Shown here piece after piece: positions 23,522-35,515 of a stretch of DNA of 64,000 nucleotides. The notes under the pieces are model-generated. The model saw only the letters and a list, made by a program, of their open reading frames with translations. It did no database searches and was not told the origin of the DNA. The stretch comes from Siphonodentalium dalli. Lineage: Eukaryota; Mollusca; Scaphopoda; Gadilida; Siphonodentaliidae. Location of the stretch: assembly GCA_032622095.1 (NCBI GenBank), contig CP136067.1:97514707-97578706 (forward strand), in the 5' to 3' direction. Numbering within the stretch: the first letter of the stretch is position 1; the number at the start of each line of letters is the position of its first letter. A program made the translations under genes and the position numbers.

Positions 23522-26500
23522 AAGCCTTTGATCAAGATATTTGCGCCGAAATCACCATTCGAAATTGGCCATTTGATCTGTCTTCAAAGTTAGCTCTTTG
23601 ATGTTGCAGTGAAACAATCCAGTAACTTCGACGACCAAGATGTCACTACGTCCGCGTATAACAGGTTGTACAAGTCACATTCGTGAATTATTAATATATG
23701 AAACTCAATGATGATCATCGCTAACATCACAACAGGTTGGAACTTGAATAGATTATAAGTGAGTACCCATGGGTAGCTGTGTTACAGGACGCGAACAGTT
23801 TAAATCTATTATTTTCGATAACCTGAGCATTGATTGTGATGATAATCACCAAGGCACGAGCTACTCTTATTGGACTGCTTTTTTGGGTATTTGAGGTGTT
23901 AAGGAAACACCCTTCTTCGCAATTCTTATGTAGTTCTTGGGAGTGTGCATGTGGTCTCAATTGCAAACATTCCAGTAATATACAACAATCAATGCTGGTT
24001 GTTTAACAACAATGAGATTTGCATTCTGTGTAAAACTAGATATCGCAGTGCACTAGCTCGCATGCAGCAACTACTGTGAATTGGTTATTGATTGTTATGA
24101 CATTCGTGTGTATTCATGTGGAAAAAGTCCATCTTGATGTCATTATATCAGTAATTATGAATATGAAATCACTGGACAGCTACCACACATGTAGTTCATT
24201 CGACAGTCATCTTTCGCTCTGTGTACTAGAGGACATATGTAATAACATCATTTACGTGGTATATATAGTCTGAAGTCACAATTGAAGCCCCAGGTTGGTG
24301 TGAAGCCTGAAAATATTACAAACATCTCGTATTAAGATTATGAAGATCGCACAGTTGTTACAAGTTCTAATATCTACTCCAAGATTATTTATCGATTGCT
24401 CCAAGAGTTTCTATTGGTACATACATATACGCGAAATGAGAATCTCTTTCAAATGAACACACATATATACACATACATATATTCTAAGATTGTATTACGC
24501 TGACTTTTGCCGACATTTTAAAATGGATATTCTCAGAATATGTCTGGAATATCTGTTTTAAATTTTGTACTCGCGAACATTGTGACACAATATTTAAGAA
24601 CCGTCAACTTTTTTGAAATTGTAACCCATGGACTATAATTTCGTGGCATGTCTGTAAAATTTCACTGTTGTCCCCTAAATAACTGATGTAATAATAATAA
24701 GCTTATACTTGTTACATAACGGGTGTATGTATCAACATGGGTTGTGGTATAATGTTGATTTACGAATTAAGAGTTGATCGAACAGATGGTGATTCCATTA
24801 TTTGATATAACATATATATATTGTCACGTGACAAGCAATATATATGGACACCAGCAAGACTTAATATGTAATCAATAGCGACAGTATGATGCACATCCAT
24901 ATGTCATCATGAGCAATACTCCACTCGCAGGACCGACACCGATATCCCAAATTACACTGGTGTTATATCATCATTGAGATGCGTCTGTGCAACTCAATAA
25001 CGTACCAAACGACGGTAGGTATTCTCACTAATTGTGTTGGAATGTTGCTGCTGGAATTGGTAGGGGGATGCTAATTAATGTTATGTAATAAGACATTCTA
25101 ACTGACCAAATATATAAGGTTAAACTGCAAGGACATTTACAACTACAAGGAAAATTTCATTTCTCGACTGTTCTATCGGGGCTTTTACTAGTATATGTGG
25201 GTATTATGTATCACACTACCTGATAGAGCTATGATAGAACTGGGGAATATTGGAAATAGGAACAAAAACTATATCATAACAATTTCAAAATATTTTCTTG
25301 CGATCACAGATGACACACACCAGGGAAGAGAGACTATTTCCGTGTGGACAAACAAACGGAGTTGGCACGCACTGAATACGAAATCATACGATGCGAAACC
25401 AATGTTGTGTGAACTTTAAACTTTTGTAAAATAATTAAAGGTATACGATCCGATATCTTGAAATACCGTTCAGTTATCAGAATCTATTAATTGCCAAAGA
25501 AGTGATGCTAACCACTGTCAACTATAGTCTAAACTTTCCAAAAAATGTTATATATCAACATCTTGTTCAACGCAAATTGGTATCGAGAGTATGTCGGTCG
25601 GCATTCGTCGAATATTTGCCAGGCCGCCAAATATTCGAGGCGGTGAAAAATAACAGATTTCAAAAGTCGAAATCTGATAACTTTGGACATTGATCTGTGG
25701 GTTCCTCGACTCAAATCTAATAGTTACCACAGATGCCGAAGAAATGGTAACTTAGGGGTATTAAATCGGATTGTGTTTCTTTAAGCCATCAACCAAGTAA
25801 TGTCACATTTAACACTGGCATAACTGGCAGGTACACATTGTTCTAGTTGTGAGCCCTACTACAATCATATACAACTACATGTACCATATGCAGCGGACTC
25901 CAAAGGAGTCCAGACGGGTGTTCCGGAACCTAGGTCATCGACCTGTTTTGTTTATACTGACTGTCATAACAATGATGTACATTGCCCATCCAGTTGAAAT
26001 TTCGGTTTTTGTGATATAAACGTATTCATATTTCTCAAATGAATCAATAGTTTCATCAGCACGAACCTACACTATAACTACATCCTTATATATCAGAAAG
26101 TTAAGTAGGTATCAGTTAACATTTAAATCAAAAGACTTCCGTGTTAACGAGTTGAGACTGGGATATATTCGACGTTATTGTCATACAAGTTACTGCAATT
26201 ATTTAATTCCCGAAATGAAATACACCACCAGGAATCTGTCGATTTTCGTCGGAAGGTCTTAGACTTGTTTAGGTCCGCATGAGGCTGAGTAGTATTTGTC
26301 TACCCTCCTTTGTGGAACAAACAAAAACTCATTTTTGCTGCAGGCTCGTCGCTGCTTGCCGCACGGAACGACGAAGCGTTTATTTTTTGAAACATTCACA
26401 GCAAATTACACAAGCTTTCTCGCCCAGTAAATTAGGACAACTAGCCAGGCAGAAACAACCAGAGATAAAAAGATGCTTAAAAATTCACTCTGGAAATCTG

Positions 26501-26949
26501 CGGTGTGGCGCTTTTGCTACGTTGACCCTGGTGGATGCCGACCCTCATCCGGCTTGTGTTTACCGAAATAACAACATGTTATACATTTTAGCAGAACATT
26601 TCAATGAAATAGGAAAAATTAATATTTTTTTTTAGATATATGTGACGCGGTGGTCAGCGACAGCCAGAATGACTAACAATACACAATCACTTGACCTCGT
26701 AAATTCAGAACTCATGCGTCCCGCATGCTCAACTCGCTTGACCCACCAACGCTCAGACTGAGCGCGTATTCAATATTAACCGGCTTCCTATGGCTACTTT
26801 GCGGTTAACCACCTTCCGCTTTTGCTTTTCCTTCAAGGCGTTTAGACAACGATGTTCGGCTATACGATGTAACGCAGAAAATCTTCAAATAACATAAACC
26901 CACCCACCAACGTGTCAACATAGAATAAATATAGTAGGTCATTTCCACT
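23522..26949. other. Upstream of the GPCR, no gene recognised
   Basis: Only short ORFs occur. The longest, 26,279-26,635 on the plus strand (118 codons), is Cys- and Arg-containing but has no motif that I recognise. No repeat family seen elsewhere in the window maps clearly to this stretch, which makes it the most single-copy part of the window. Confidence 0.35.
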
Positions 26950-28770
26950 TGTGACTGATGGGACAAGCTAGAAAATCTGCTTTTTTGACCCCTTGTTATT
27001 TAAATTTGAGTGATGCTTCATATAATTATATATCTTTCTTGAAGAGTGTGAACTGTTCTCTAACACTATTTAGTACTGCTTCATTGGGGAAGTATAACAT
27101 GGACAAATAGTTTGATTGTTTGTCATGTGACTGATGGGACACTGTTCGGACACGACTTTTGAGTACCCTCAAGCAAAGGAGCACTACATATAACAAATAA
27201 TGTTACACTCACGTCTAATTTCTTCCCCCTAATACGGTTTATGTTTCCATGACCATGCCCATTCAAAACCATGGAGTGGTAGTTTGCGTGACTGGTGGGA
27301 CATTATTTTCGTGACTGATGGGACATGTATCAACTTCTGCATGTTCTGTTGCAGTATTCAAGACAGGAAGTCATTGCTGACTTTTAAACACCATAGTTTT
27401 GAATCTTAGCAACAATCACAATGAAAATTGAATTGAAACAGTCCTAATAATAAAATAATTTATTCAGAACTAATATGCTGGGATTTTCAGTTTGTGTTTG
27501 GCTGGAGATAAGAACATGCTTTAAGGCGATCATGTTGATTTGTATGTACATGTTGGGTTTATAGTTTAGAAGAAAAAGCATATGTACGCAATGATGGCAT
27601 CAGTTGATACAGATGAAAATTGGCGACAAATTGGTGCTGGTACATAGATAGTTAAGAGTTTGAATAATATAAATATTTGAAGAAATTCTCACCATCTTTG
27701 CGACTTCACTCTTTGTTAGCATTTATATTGTTTTTATAATCCCTTTTAAAAAAAAAGGTCCTATTATGTCTTTCAGCATGTCCATCCTTATGTCCATTGA
27801 CATTTTTTGTTTCCAATCGATAACTCTAGTTTGGATTATTTTATCTGAACCAAAGTTGGTATGTGTATTTCCCAGCTAAAAATACAGGCCAAGTTCGAAT
27901 AAGGGTTCTATCCAATTATTTTTACTTGAGTTACGGCCCTTTTTCAACTTAGAATTTGAAGGTCTGTTAACATTTTTGGTTTCCTTCCAATAACTCCAGT
28001 TTGGATTATTTCATCTGAACCAAAGTCAGTATGTGTATCTTCCAGCTAAAGATACAAACCAAGTTCGAATATGGGTTCCGTCCAATTATTTCTAAATGAG
28101 TTACGGCCATTTTTAGACTTAGAATTTGACCGCATTTTGGCATTGAAATTTTCAATATATTAGATATGTTTTGTAAGCTCAAATTATTATTTTATTTTGC
28201 AGTAGTACAATTAAAAATGTCTAAAGGGTGTATTTACCACACCCTGGCGATGCTCTGTTAACAAACAGAAATGTCCATGTTTAACAGTAACATATCAGTG
28301 TTTGACAGCTTCGCATATGATTCTAGTTCCAGGACAGCCACTAAGTAACACTTGATCATGATATGCAATACTTAAATGATTACTCTCTATCAGAGTGTTG
28401 GTTTTTGTCATTGTTCACTATGGAATTATACAAGGATTATTTAATAATGACAAGTTCAGACAGGCAATATAAACTGCCGGTACTCAATATGTTACTGGCA
28501 GTCAATATTATGAAAAATAAAGTTTGTTTTCGATGTATATAGGTGATTTTTAAAACAATTCAGGGCCATTTGAGTTTCGCTGTATCATGGAATCCTTATG
28601 TATTTTGTGACTGATGGCCCATATATGAACACATAAGATATTATGGCAACTGTTGTTGGTGCGAACATGTTAAGACAAGTTGGTAGGGATATAAAACATG
28701 ATTTGGTTGGGGAAGATGAAAAATGTTTTATGTACAATACTTTCATAACATAATTTGTGACTGATGGGAC
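26950..28770. repeat. Recurrent GTGACTGATGGGACA motif
   Basis: The 15-mer GTGACTGATGGGACA or a one-to-three-base variant occurs at about 26,952, 27,128, 27,289, 27,311, 28,607 and 28,758, always in the same orientation but at irregular spacing. The surrounding DNA does not align between occurrences, so this is neither a simple tandem repeat nor copies of a long element. Confidence 0.55.
27760..28150. repeat. Dispersed ~160-bp-module repeat, copy 1
   Basis: Two tandem modules of about 160-190 bases share 'ccaataactc(t/c)agtttggattatt', 'gaaccaaagt', 'ccaagttcgaata(t/a)gggtt' and 'gagttacggcc'. The same modules appear in the opposite orientation at 28,980-29,550 and in this orientation at 33,220-33,600. 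Confidence 0.6.
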
Positions 28771-28979
28771 ATCATTTTGGGCCAAAAACTATTCTTAGTC
28801 TTCTGACCATAAACTTTAGCGGTGAATCTCCAACTAATAACGCAGCTGCGGAATTCGCCCCCCCCCCTTATTAAAATTCACATATTATTTTATATCAGTT
28901 CCACAATTTGATAATATTGTGGCATATGTAAGAATTACACTGTCCTCCGATAAAGTGGCTTCATTGGGGGGCATCAGCT

Positions 28980-29550
28980 TTTCTGAAAACAAATAACAAG
29001 GACCCTAAATCCGAGGCAACCAGACAAAAATGGGTGGATCGTACCCATATTCGAATTTAATCTGTATTTCGAGCTGATAAACTCGTGTACCATATTTTAT
29101 TCAGATCTGATCACACAAGCTAAAGTTAATCATCCGGAAACCAGAAATTGACAGGATTCTAAGTCGTATAAGGGCCATAACTCTCACAAAAATGGGCAGA
29201 GCAAACCCATATTCGAACCTGACCTGTATTTTTGGGCTGATAAACTATCATACTAAATTTGATTCAGATATGATCACACAAACTGAAGTTATCATCCGGA
29301 AACCAGAGAATTACAAGATTCTAAGTAAAAAAAGGCCCATAACTCTCGCAAAAAAAGGGCGGAGCAAACCCATATTCGAACTTGACCTGTATTTTGGTCT
29401 GATAAACTCACCTATGAAATTTGCTTTTGATCTAATAACCGAAACTAAACTTATCCGGAAACCATTTCCGGACGGACGCACGGACGGACGCACGAACGGA
29501 CGGACACCGGCTATTTTAATAGTCCCCCGAAAAAAAATTCGGGGGACAAA
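28980..29550. repeat. Dispersed repeat copy 2 with CGGACG microsatellite and terminal hairpin
   Basis: Three modules, each ending in 'ccggaaacca', are followed by a CGGACGCACGGACGG-type tract at about 29,470-29,505, then 'ccggctattttaatag' and a hairpin (GTCCCCCGA, a run of A, TTCGGGGGAC) at 29,521-29,547. Elements with this ending are frequent in mollusc genomes. A Helitron-like or other hairpin-ended non-autonomous element is possible. The small ORFs that cross the modules are by-products. Confidence 0.6.
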
Positions 29551-30675
29551 AAGAGTTTCACAATGAAATCATTATGTAACAATGGGAATTGTCATAACTC
29601 CAGATTGGAGTGAGCAATCCACAGAATATCGAAAGTTTCGGGAAATTGGGGATTCATTTTTCCAAATAAACAATATCACTGCATGAGTATTGAATTTTGT
29701 AAAATTGACCAGAATGGAACTTTTAAATGGAATTGGCCAATATTGTTTTATTACGTGTTAGCAGCTATGAAAGAAACAAGCAAGCATAAACAGTACTATA
29801 TATTTCATATATGCACTATATTATATTATAACGCATGTACCTGCATATATCTATCATATATTTAACTTATTTGTATATAATCTGTGATAGCACTATATGA
29901 TGACCAGAATACAATTGAACTGAACTGCTAAGTCGCAAATTCCAACAAGATAAAGTATAAGTCAAATCGTCGGTGGGTTTCTAAAAGGTCGTACCTCAGG
30001 AAAATCAGATTGTTCAGGAGACACAAACAACTATTTATATCTGGAACAAGATTTTCTATCGGCCAATAACTTTGCATAACACTTTATATCACAGTTGTTA
30101 TAATAGATGCACATTCAAATTTGATTATCTTCTATTTGTAGAGAAAACATTATTTGTTTGTGTTATACGACACTTTAGAAGTTAACAATCGAAATCTTGT
30201 CAAAACGACATTTTAGTTTTGACGATTCCCGGGACTTCGCTAGTCTCTGTCACCAGGACAAGATTGATACGCCCTCTTACCATTCTTCTTCAAAACAATC
30301 CAATCAGAATTATCCTATCTCGAACAGTTTAAAAAACAAAAATTACGACATTATAGAATTAACGAATTGTTTTCGCGGGGAACCGAGATACGACATTTTT
30401 GAACCCAATTTCCCTGATAAACATCGATAAATGGCATTTATACTTGAAATATTGACAAGTTATATGAAGAACTTATATAATCGAACCCGTATATTCCGAA
30501 AATGCAATAAAAGTTTCGCACCAAAATGGCAGGTACAACCTTTTAGGAACCCACCGACCAAATAAATTGCATAAAAGGTAAGGATGAATACTCACAAGAC
30601 GCAATATCACGTGAATATATATAGCATTAAAGTTCCAGTGTGAGACGTTTAAGATAAATAACACAATTTTGACCT
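29551..30675. other. Unassigned AT-rich DNA
   Basis: A 77-codon open frame at 30,197-30,430 starts at TTG and shows no motif. Nothing else is supported here. Confidence 0.35.
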
Positions 30676-30679
30676 TTAA

Positions 30680-31071
30680 CCCTTTACCCAACAGAAGGGC
30701 CCTGTGCCAATGCATTCTCTTATATATGCGAGTCGACCATAGGTCGCCTCGCATATATAAGAGAATGCATTGGCTTAACACATTAAAAATTATAAAATTG
30801 TTAAAGATTGTAAGAAAAAATGGTAAAAAGTGTTAAAAAAAGATTTTTTTTAGGCCAATGCATTCTCTTATATATGCGAGGCGACCTATGGTCGACTCGC
30901 ATATATAAGAGAATGCATTGGCACAGGGCATAACTGTAACTATCACAATGTGGTCAAGGAGCCGGTTGCAATGATATCCATATTTGTATGGTTCTATTGA
31001 GACAGACCGAAGATATTTTAGGCTGTTGAAGCTTTATTTGGCCGGTTTTGGCCGGTTTGTTGGGTAAAGGG
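30680..31071. mobile_element. piggyBac-like MITE carrying two inverted 69-bp palindromes, copy 1
   Basis: The element is flanked by TTAA on both sides (30,676-30,679 and 31,072-31,075) and has inverted ends CCCTTTACCCAACA/TGTTGGGTAAAGGG. TTAA duplication and CCC-starting ends are the signature of the piggyBac superfamily. The 392-bp body contains two palindromes, 30,706-30,774 and 30,854-30,922, each 69 bp, that are reverse complements of one another, joined by a 79-bp AT-rich linker. No transposase is encoded, so mobility would need one supplied in trans. A second, almost identical copy lies at 41,497. Confidence 0.8.
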
Positions 31072-31664
31072 TTAAAATAAATAAGTTGTCCACAATAACC
31101 TCAGGCACGTCGTACTGCGTATCGTAGTTATTATTATCGTGTATACTTCATTCCGGTCCATCCACGATAGTCACTAGTGACAGTAATTTACCAGTGTACT
31201 CATGATATATTGCGATTGAGTAAGTGCTGTATCCTAATTATGTCATATTAGTTCCTGCTTGTTGTCAGTGATTTAATTCCCCGGTGAAGACTGGCGTGGC
31301 TGTTCAAGTGGCGTTTGCATGTATGTTGTGCAGATATCACTTGTTATCATCATTGATATGAAGCCATCGGACATTTTGAAAAACGCTAAAATATCTCATC
31401 AATACATCTTCAAAGTTGGATAATTCACTGAAAAGCTAGAGCAATTACTGTTGCAAGCACTGCTTTGTTGTTGTGGACAATATAATGTGTATGCAATATT
31501 TCACACCAAAAATACGTTTGAATGAATTTGTTTGAACGTAGTACACTCTGCGCTAGATAGCACAATATCGATTTTTTGTTGTTATGATTTTCTGTAGGAT
31601 TCAGCTACATCTCAATTTAAAGGAAAACTGCGGTTTGCGCTAAAAATAAACCTAATAATATCAA

Positions 31665-32010
31665 CATATCATCGCGCAAATACGCAAATAATCGACCTAT
31701 AATATGAAATAGGTACATAATGTGATTAGTTGGTAATAAAATAAGAAGTTCATGGGGTCATACCGTTATTTCGTTTTATGGCGCGGGCCACAGTAAAACA
31801 CATGTCAAAGAGCGTACACCTGTTAAGTCGTGGGTTGGCTTAATTGTGTCATCGTCCACACATAATCTGCTTAGAATCGCCACATTATGAGTCGATGTGA
31901 CTAAAATGCTCTCACTTTCAGCACATATCGACTCAAAATGAGGTTAATTTAAGCAGATTATATACCTAAAACAAGTTCTTTATAATCAGATTTATGGGAA
32001 GAAAGGCTGA
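31665..32010. repeat. Copy D of the ~350-bp palindromic family
   Basis: It begins ATCGCGCAAATACGCAAATAATCGACC, includes 'tttatggcgcgggccacag' and an inverted GAGTCGATGTG/CACATATCGACTC pair, and ends in a degraded AGAAAGGCTG. Orientation matches copies A and E. Confidence 0.55.
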
Positions 32011-32278
32011 ATAATAATCACCTTTGAATTTCCCCAACTCTGAACACGATCACAAACACAAACAGGTATTTTCAAGGTAGGGAACAAGAAAGAGCCGTCA
32101 GTGTTATTATATTCCTGATATGGTAGAAATTTTGCTTCTGTCCGAAAAAAATTGAAAACAGATGGAAAATGGCTGTGACCTATACAGTCTGTGTGAACGT
32201 CGACTCTATATTTGAAATCTAGAGTCTGGAGCTAATGTCGCCAAAACCATTTCCATTCAGCGAAGATCTTCCCCAAAA

Positions 32279-32286
32279 TGACGTCA
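32279..32286. promoter_or_regulatory. Perfect CRE-like palindrome TGACGTCA
   Basis: The CREB/ATF consensus octamer lies 71 bases before the candidate ATG of the zinc-binding-type exon. An octamer can occur by chance, so function is only suggested by its position. Confidence 0.2.
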
Positions 32287-32356
32287 CGGATTTTAAAAAA
32301 TACATCGATGATTGACAGGTGTCCCCACGTGTTATTTGTTGTGCTTCGCATTAACA

Positions 32357-32630
32357 ATGGCCCGTGTCGCGACATAAACTCACAGAAGATAATATTTGTC
32401 GTGTGTGCGACTATTCTTTTTCGGGAGATGAACTCGCTGTATCAACCGAAAAGCTGCATCCGAGAGCAAATAATAAGGTCGTCATCAAAAATGATGCTTT
32501 AGAACTATTTAAAAGCATAAAATTAAGTCATTTCCTCGGTGTTTATTAAACTTTCAGATGACTTTTTTACGACAAATAATTTGATTTGCAAACCATGTTA
32601 CAATAAAGTAAATCAAATACACGGACATGA
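32357..32630 (+). pseudogene. Broken first exon of a C-x2-C...C-x2-C zinc-binding-type protein
   Basis: From ATG 32,357 a one-base shift is needed to enter the frame at 32,364, which encodes TEDNICRVCDYSF and stays open to 32,546. A second shift at about 32,540 leads into a frame encoding LICKPCYNKVNQIHGHE, ending at 32,630. The two CxxC pairs, about 60 residues apart, look like a metal-binding domain of the kind found at the start of many uncharacterised lophotrochozoan proteins and some transposon-derived ones. The exon stops exactly at GTGAGT (32,631), a strong splice donor. Two shifts in 270 bases argue for a pseudogene, but assembly errors cannot be excluded. No downstream exon was recognised. 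Confidence 0.5.
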
Positions 32631-33219
32631 GTGAGTTCTATTTATATTTATGGGAGGCCAAGTTGGTACCATGCGCAGGCCTATCTATCAGGTCTAGCAC
32701 ATCCTTCAAATTAATCCGAATCGTACCGAATATATAATTTCGAAGCCATTTTTTCTGTCTCTGTTGTATTTGCAAGCATCGCTTTCGATCGGAGAAATAC
32801 CGACTCTGTTACTATATTTAGAGGTGACATTATGGGAGTCTCCGCCCACTAACACTTGTTTATTAACCCATGCGGTTTCATTGGACGGAAAATAATTTAC
32901 GCAATCAATCAGATTACGGAATTCCGAGGACTTGGAAATGAGATAGCGATGTTATCCATCAGACCTAATATTCAATGTTGTAATGAATATTTAGGTATGA
33001 GTTTACTCAGACTGTGACCTATACTGACACGAATGTATTTTTCAGAGCATACGTAGCCTGTATATCAATGTATAGTGTAATTGGCATCCTACCTGAAACC
33101 TCCTACATAATTACGTAGACACAATTGTGAAGCTCAAATATATCTTTCAAATGTTTCCTATAGACCAATGAGCAGCATTTATTATTCAGTACAGACTGGT
33201 ATGTAGCATTTGGCCTAGC

Positions 33220-33600
33220 GGTTGTGTTTTTGTTCACCGAAAATATTTTTAAAGATTACGAATATTAAAATAGCCGGTGCCCTAGCGTCCGTTCGGAAAA
33301 TTTCCGGACGAGAAATTTATTTTGGGCTATCGGATCGAAACCAAATTTGGTATGTGAGTGTATTCGCTCTAAACAAAGTTCACGTTCGAATATGGGTTCG
33401 GACGGCCAATTTTTGCTGGAGTTATATTTCTTGTCGACTTAGAATTTGCCGATTATTTTTGTTTCCGGGTGCTAACTTGAGTTTGAGTGATCTGATTGTT
33501 TTAAACGCAACTGAATCTCTTGATATTTGGTACATGGGTCAAATTTCAAAAGAAAAAAGCCAAGTTTGAATTTGGTCACGGTCCATTGAATTTTGACAAA
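33220..33600. repeat. Dispersed ~160-bp-module repeat, copy 3
   Basis: 'aatattaaaatagccggtgcc', 'cgtccgttcgga', 'gttcgaatatgggttcgg' and 'gagttatattt...cttagaatttg' occur in the order seen, inverted, at 28,980-29,550. The 115-codon plus-strand ORF that crosses it is a by-product. Confidence 0.5.
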
Positions 33601-34361
33601 GTTTAAAGACAGCTATCCTTACTAAAAAGTCACCTTTTCGGGGTCACGTTGTCGGCGTGCGACCCTTTGTTGTTTTTGGTATTTGAAATCGTTATGACCA
33701 TGTCGGCAAATTATCACGTTACCGAGATGTTTAGTGTCAACCGTTGTCAACACATGTATACATCTGAAACCCAGCAATGTCCGTTCAATCGGTTTAAATT
33801 GCGGAATCTGCAAACGTGCGATAACCACGCCGACTAAGTAACATTTCCTGACATGCGACACAGGGTCGACAAACAGGACCGCCGTGTACAATATAATAAA
33901 TTGGTCATGGGCGTAAAACGCTGCGTTCAAAATTAGCCCGTATAGGGCTTATATCAGTACACAAAGCCCACATTGGCACTACAGTGTATGTAATCTACGT
34001 TTTCATCGACACAACTTACCAGACGCACGGTCTTTATAATGTGTTGTAGGGCCGGGGCCATTCAAATATATAAGGGATATAAGCTCAATGTGGGCTTATT
34101 TAAGAAACATAAGTCCAATATGAACCTATGTAGATATTTACGCCATATACGAACCTATTTTCATGAGGATAAATAATGGTGTGGTATAACAAAATAAAAA
34201 CATAAATGGCAATAAATGACTTTTCTCAACATCCTTCTCATGCGGAAACGAATTGATTACATGCGTGCACATGAGTATGTTACCAGCCTTTTGTCCTGAA
34301 TCTTGAGCTCGATGTGAACCTATGAAGTCGAAATAGGTTCAATATGGACGTAATTGAACAA
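33601..34361. other. Unassigned DNA
   Basis: Overlapping ORFs of 62 and 102 codons on opposite strands (33,622-33,930) have no recognised domain. 'agcccacattggc' and inverted 'aatgtgggctt' at 33,967 and 34,088 form a loose inverted repeat. Nothing else is supported. Confidence 0.3.
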
Positions 34362-34705
34362 CATATCCTCACGCAAATACGCACATAAACGACCTATAAT
34401 CATTTTATTCTCAAATAAGCAGATAATGGACTCATACCCCGTTATTTCTTTTTGTGGCGGGGGCGAAAGTGAAAACGCGTGTTAAAGAGCGTACACAAAA
34501 AACGTTTTGAGTTGGATTATTTGTGTCATTGTCCGCACATAATCTGTTCAAAATCGCCTCATTTTGAGTCGATAATGTGGCTAATACGCTCTCATTTTCA
34601 GCACATTACCTACTCAAACTTAATACATTCTAAGCAGATTATCTACATAAAACAAGTTATATATAAGCAGATAATGTGCGGTATTTTGGGAGAATAGGCT
34701 TATTT
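34362..34705. repeat. Copy E of the ~350-bp palindromic family
   Basis: The left edge is ATCCTCACGCAAATACGCACATAAACGACC and the right edge is GCAGATAATGTGCGGTATTTTGGGAGAATAGGCT. A second degraded half copy follows at about 34,775-34,855, as at copy A. Confidence 0.6.
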
Positions 34706-35131
34706 CAAAACTAAATAAAACCGATATGACACTATTTGAGCAATCGGTTCAATACAAGATCAGTTACCATTATAATGTTCTTTCATTGTGACTCGCGGCG
34801 TTGAACGGAATAACGAGTGGATGAATGAGTTCACTAACGGCTAATTTCAGAATCAAATAAGTCCAATAAAATAGACTTCACAAAGGTCCAAGCCTGGTTA
34901 AACCCACTGGGCAAATCACAGCGTAAGTCTATATTATGGGAGATTAATATGACTATAACTTCCTTGTCAAGAGCTATATTCGCTTCAAGTTCGGAGAATT
35001 TCGTTTTAGATGCGTACATTGTAATATATATATACTTACATACACTGGGTGCATATATGTTGTAGTGACATAATTTATGGCTCACTTCACATTTTGTCGA
35101 GATAATAACTAATATGTATCATCCGGTTCAC

Positions 35132-35515
35132 AGGGAGCATTGTGACTAACAAGATATGGCATTGGGTTGAATGTGCTTTATTCATAACCATTCCGTGTGT
35201 TATTGTCATGGTTTTAAATATGATGATCATTGTCGAGTTAAATAGAATTCCAAAGAAACACATCACCCCACAACGGGAGTGCCATATTATTTCTAACGCT
35301 TATTGTGGTATCCATTACGTTTGTCATACTGAGGCACCAAACGCAATTGTCTTCGTCGCCAATACATTAATCGACTACGAAGCCACGACTCAGAGTTATT
35401 CTAACTGCATACTAGAGGATCAACTATTATTGTAATTTCGTCAGACTGCAGTCATGCGGTCAACTTTATGTTATACTTCTGTGCTGGAAAGAAGATCATT
35501 GCAAACGTTATGTAG
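35132..35515 (+). pseudogene. Relic of a peptide-type class A GPCR (TM5-TM7)
   Basis: One frame (35,142-35,435) encodes a TM5-like segment with WHWVECALFITIPCVIVMV followed by a basic loop start. In the adjacent frame at about 35,295-35,330 the same DNA reads TLIVVSITFVIL, a TM6-like segment. The first frame then resumes with PNAIVFVANTLI. A third frame at about 35,425-35,500 reads SSDCSHAVNFMLYFCAGKK, resembling TM7 plus helix 8 of FMRFamide-receptor-like proteins (NFMLY in place of NPxxY). At least three frameshifts are needed to join them, so the gene is dead. A possible splice acceptor (TTCACAG) precedes 35,134. TM1-TM4 were not found upstream and may be lost or in an unseen exon. This receptor is not close to the intact one at 22.5 kb. 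Confidence 0.6.

Noticed and set aside
33622-33930. 102-codon minus-strand ORF and overlapping plus-strand frame with a C-x2-C
   Set aside because: Both strands are equally open and neither continues outside. A faint resemblance to a zinc-type or GIY-YIG tail in one frame was too weak to claim.
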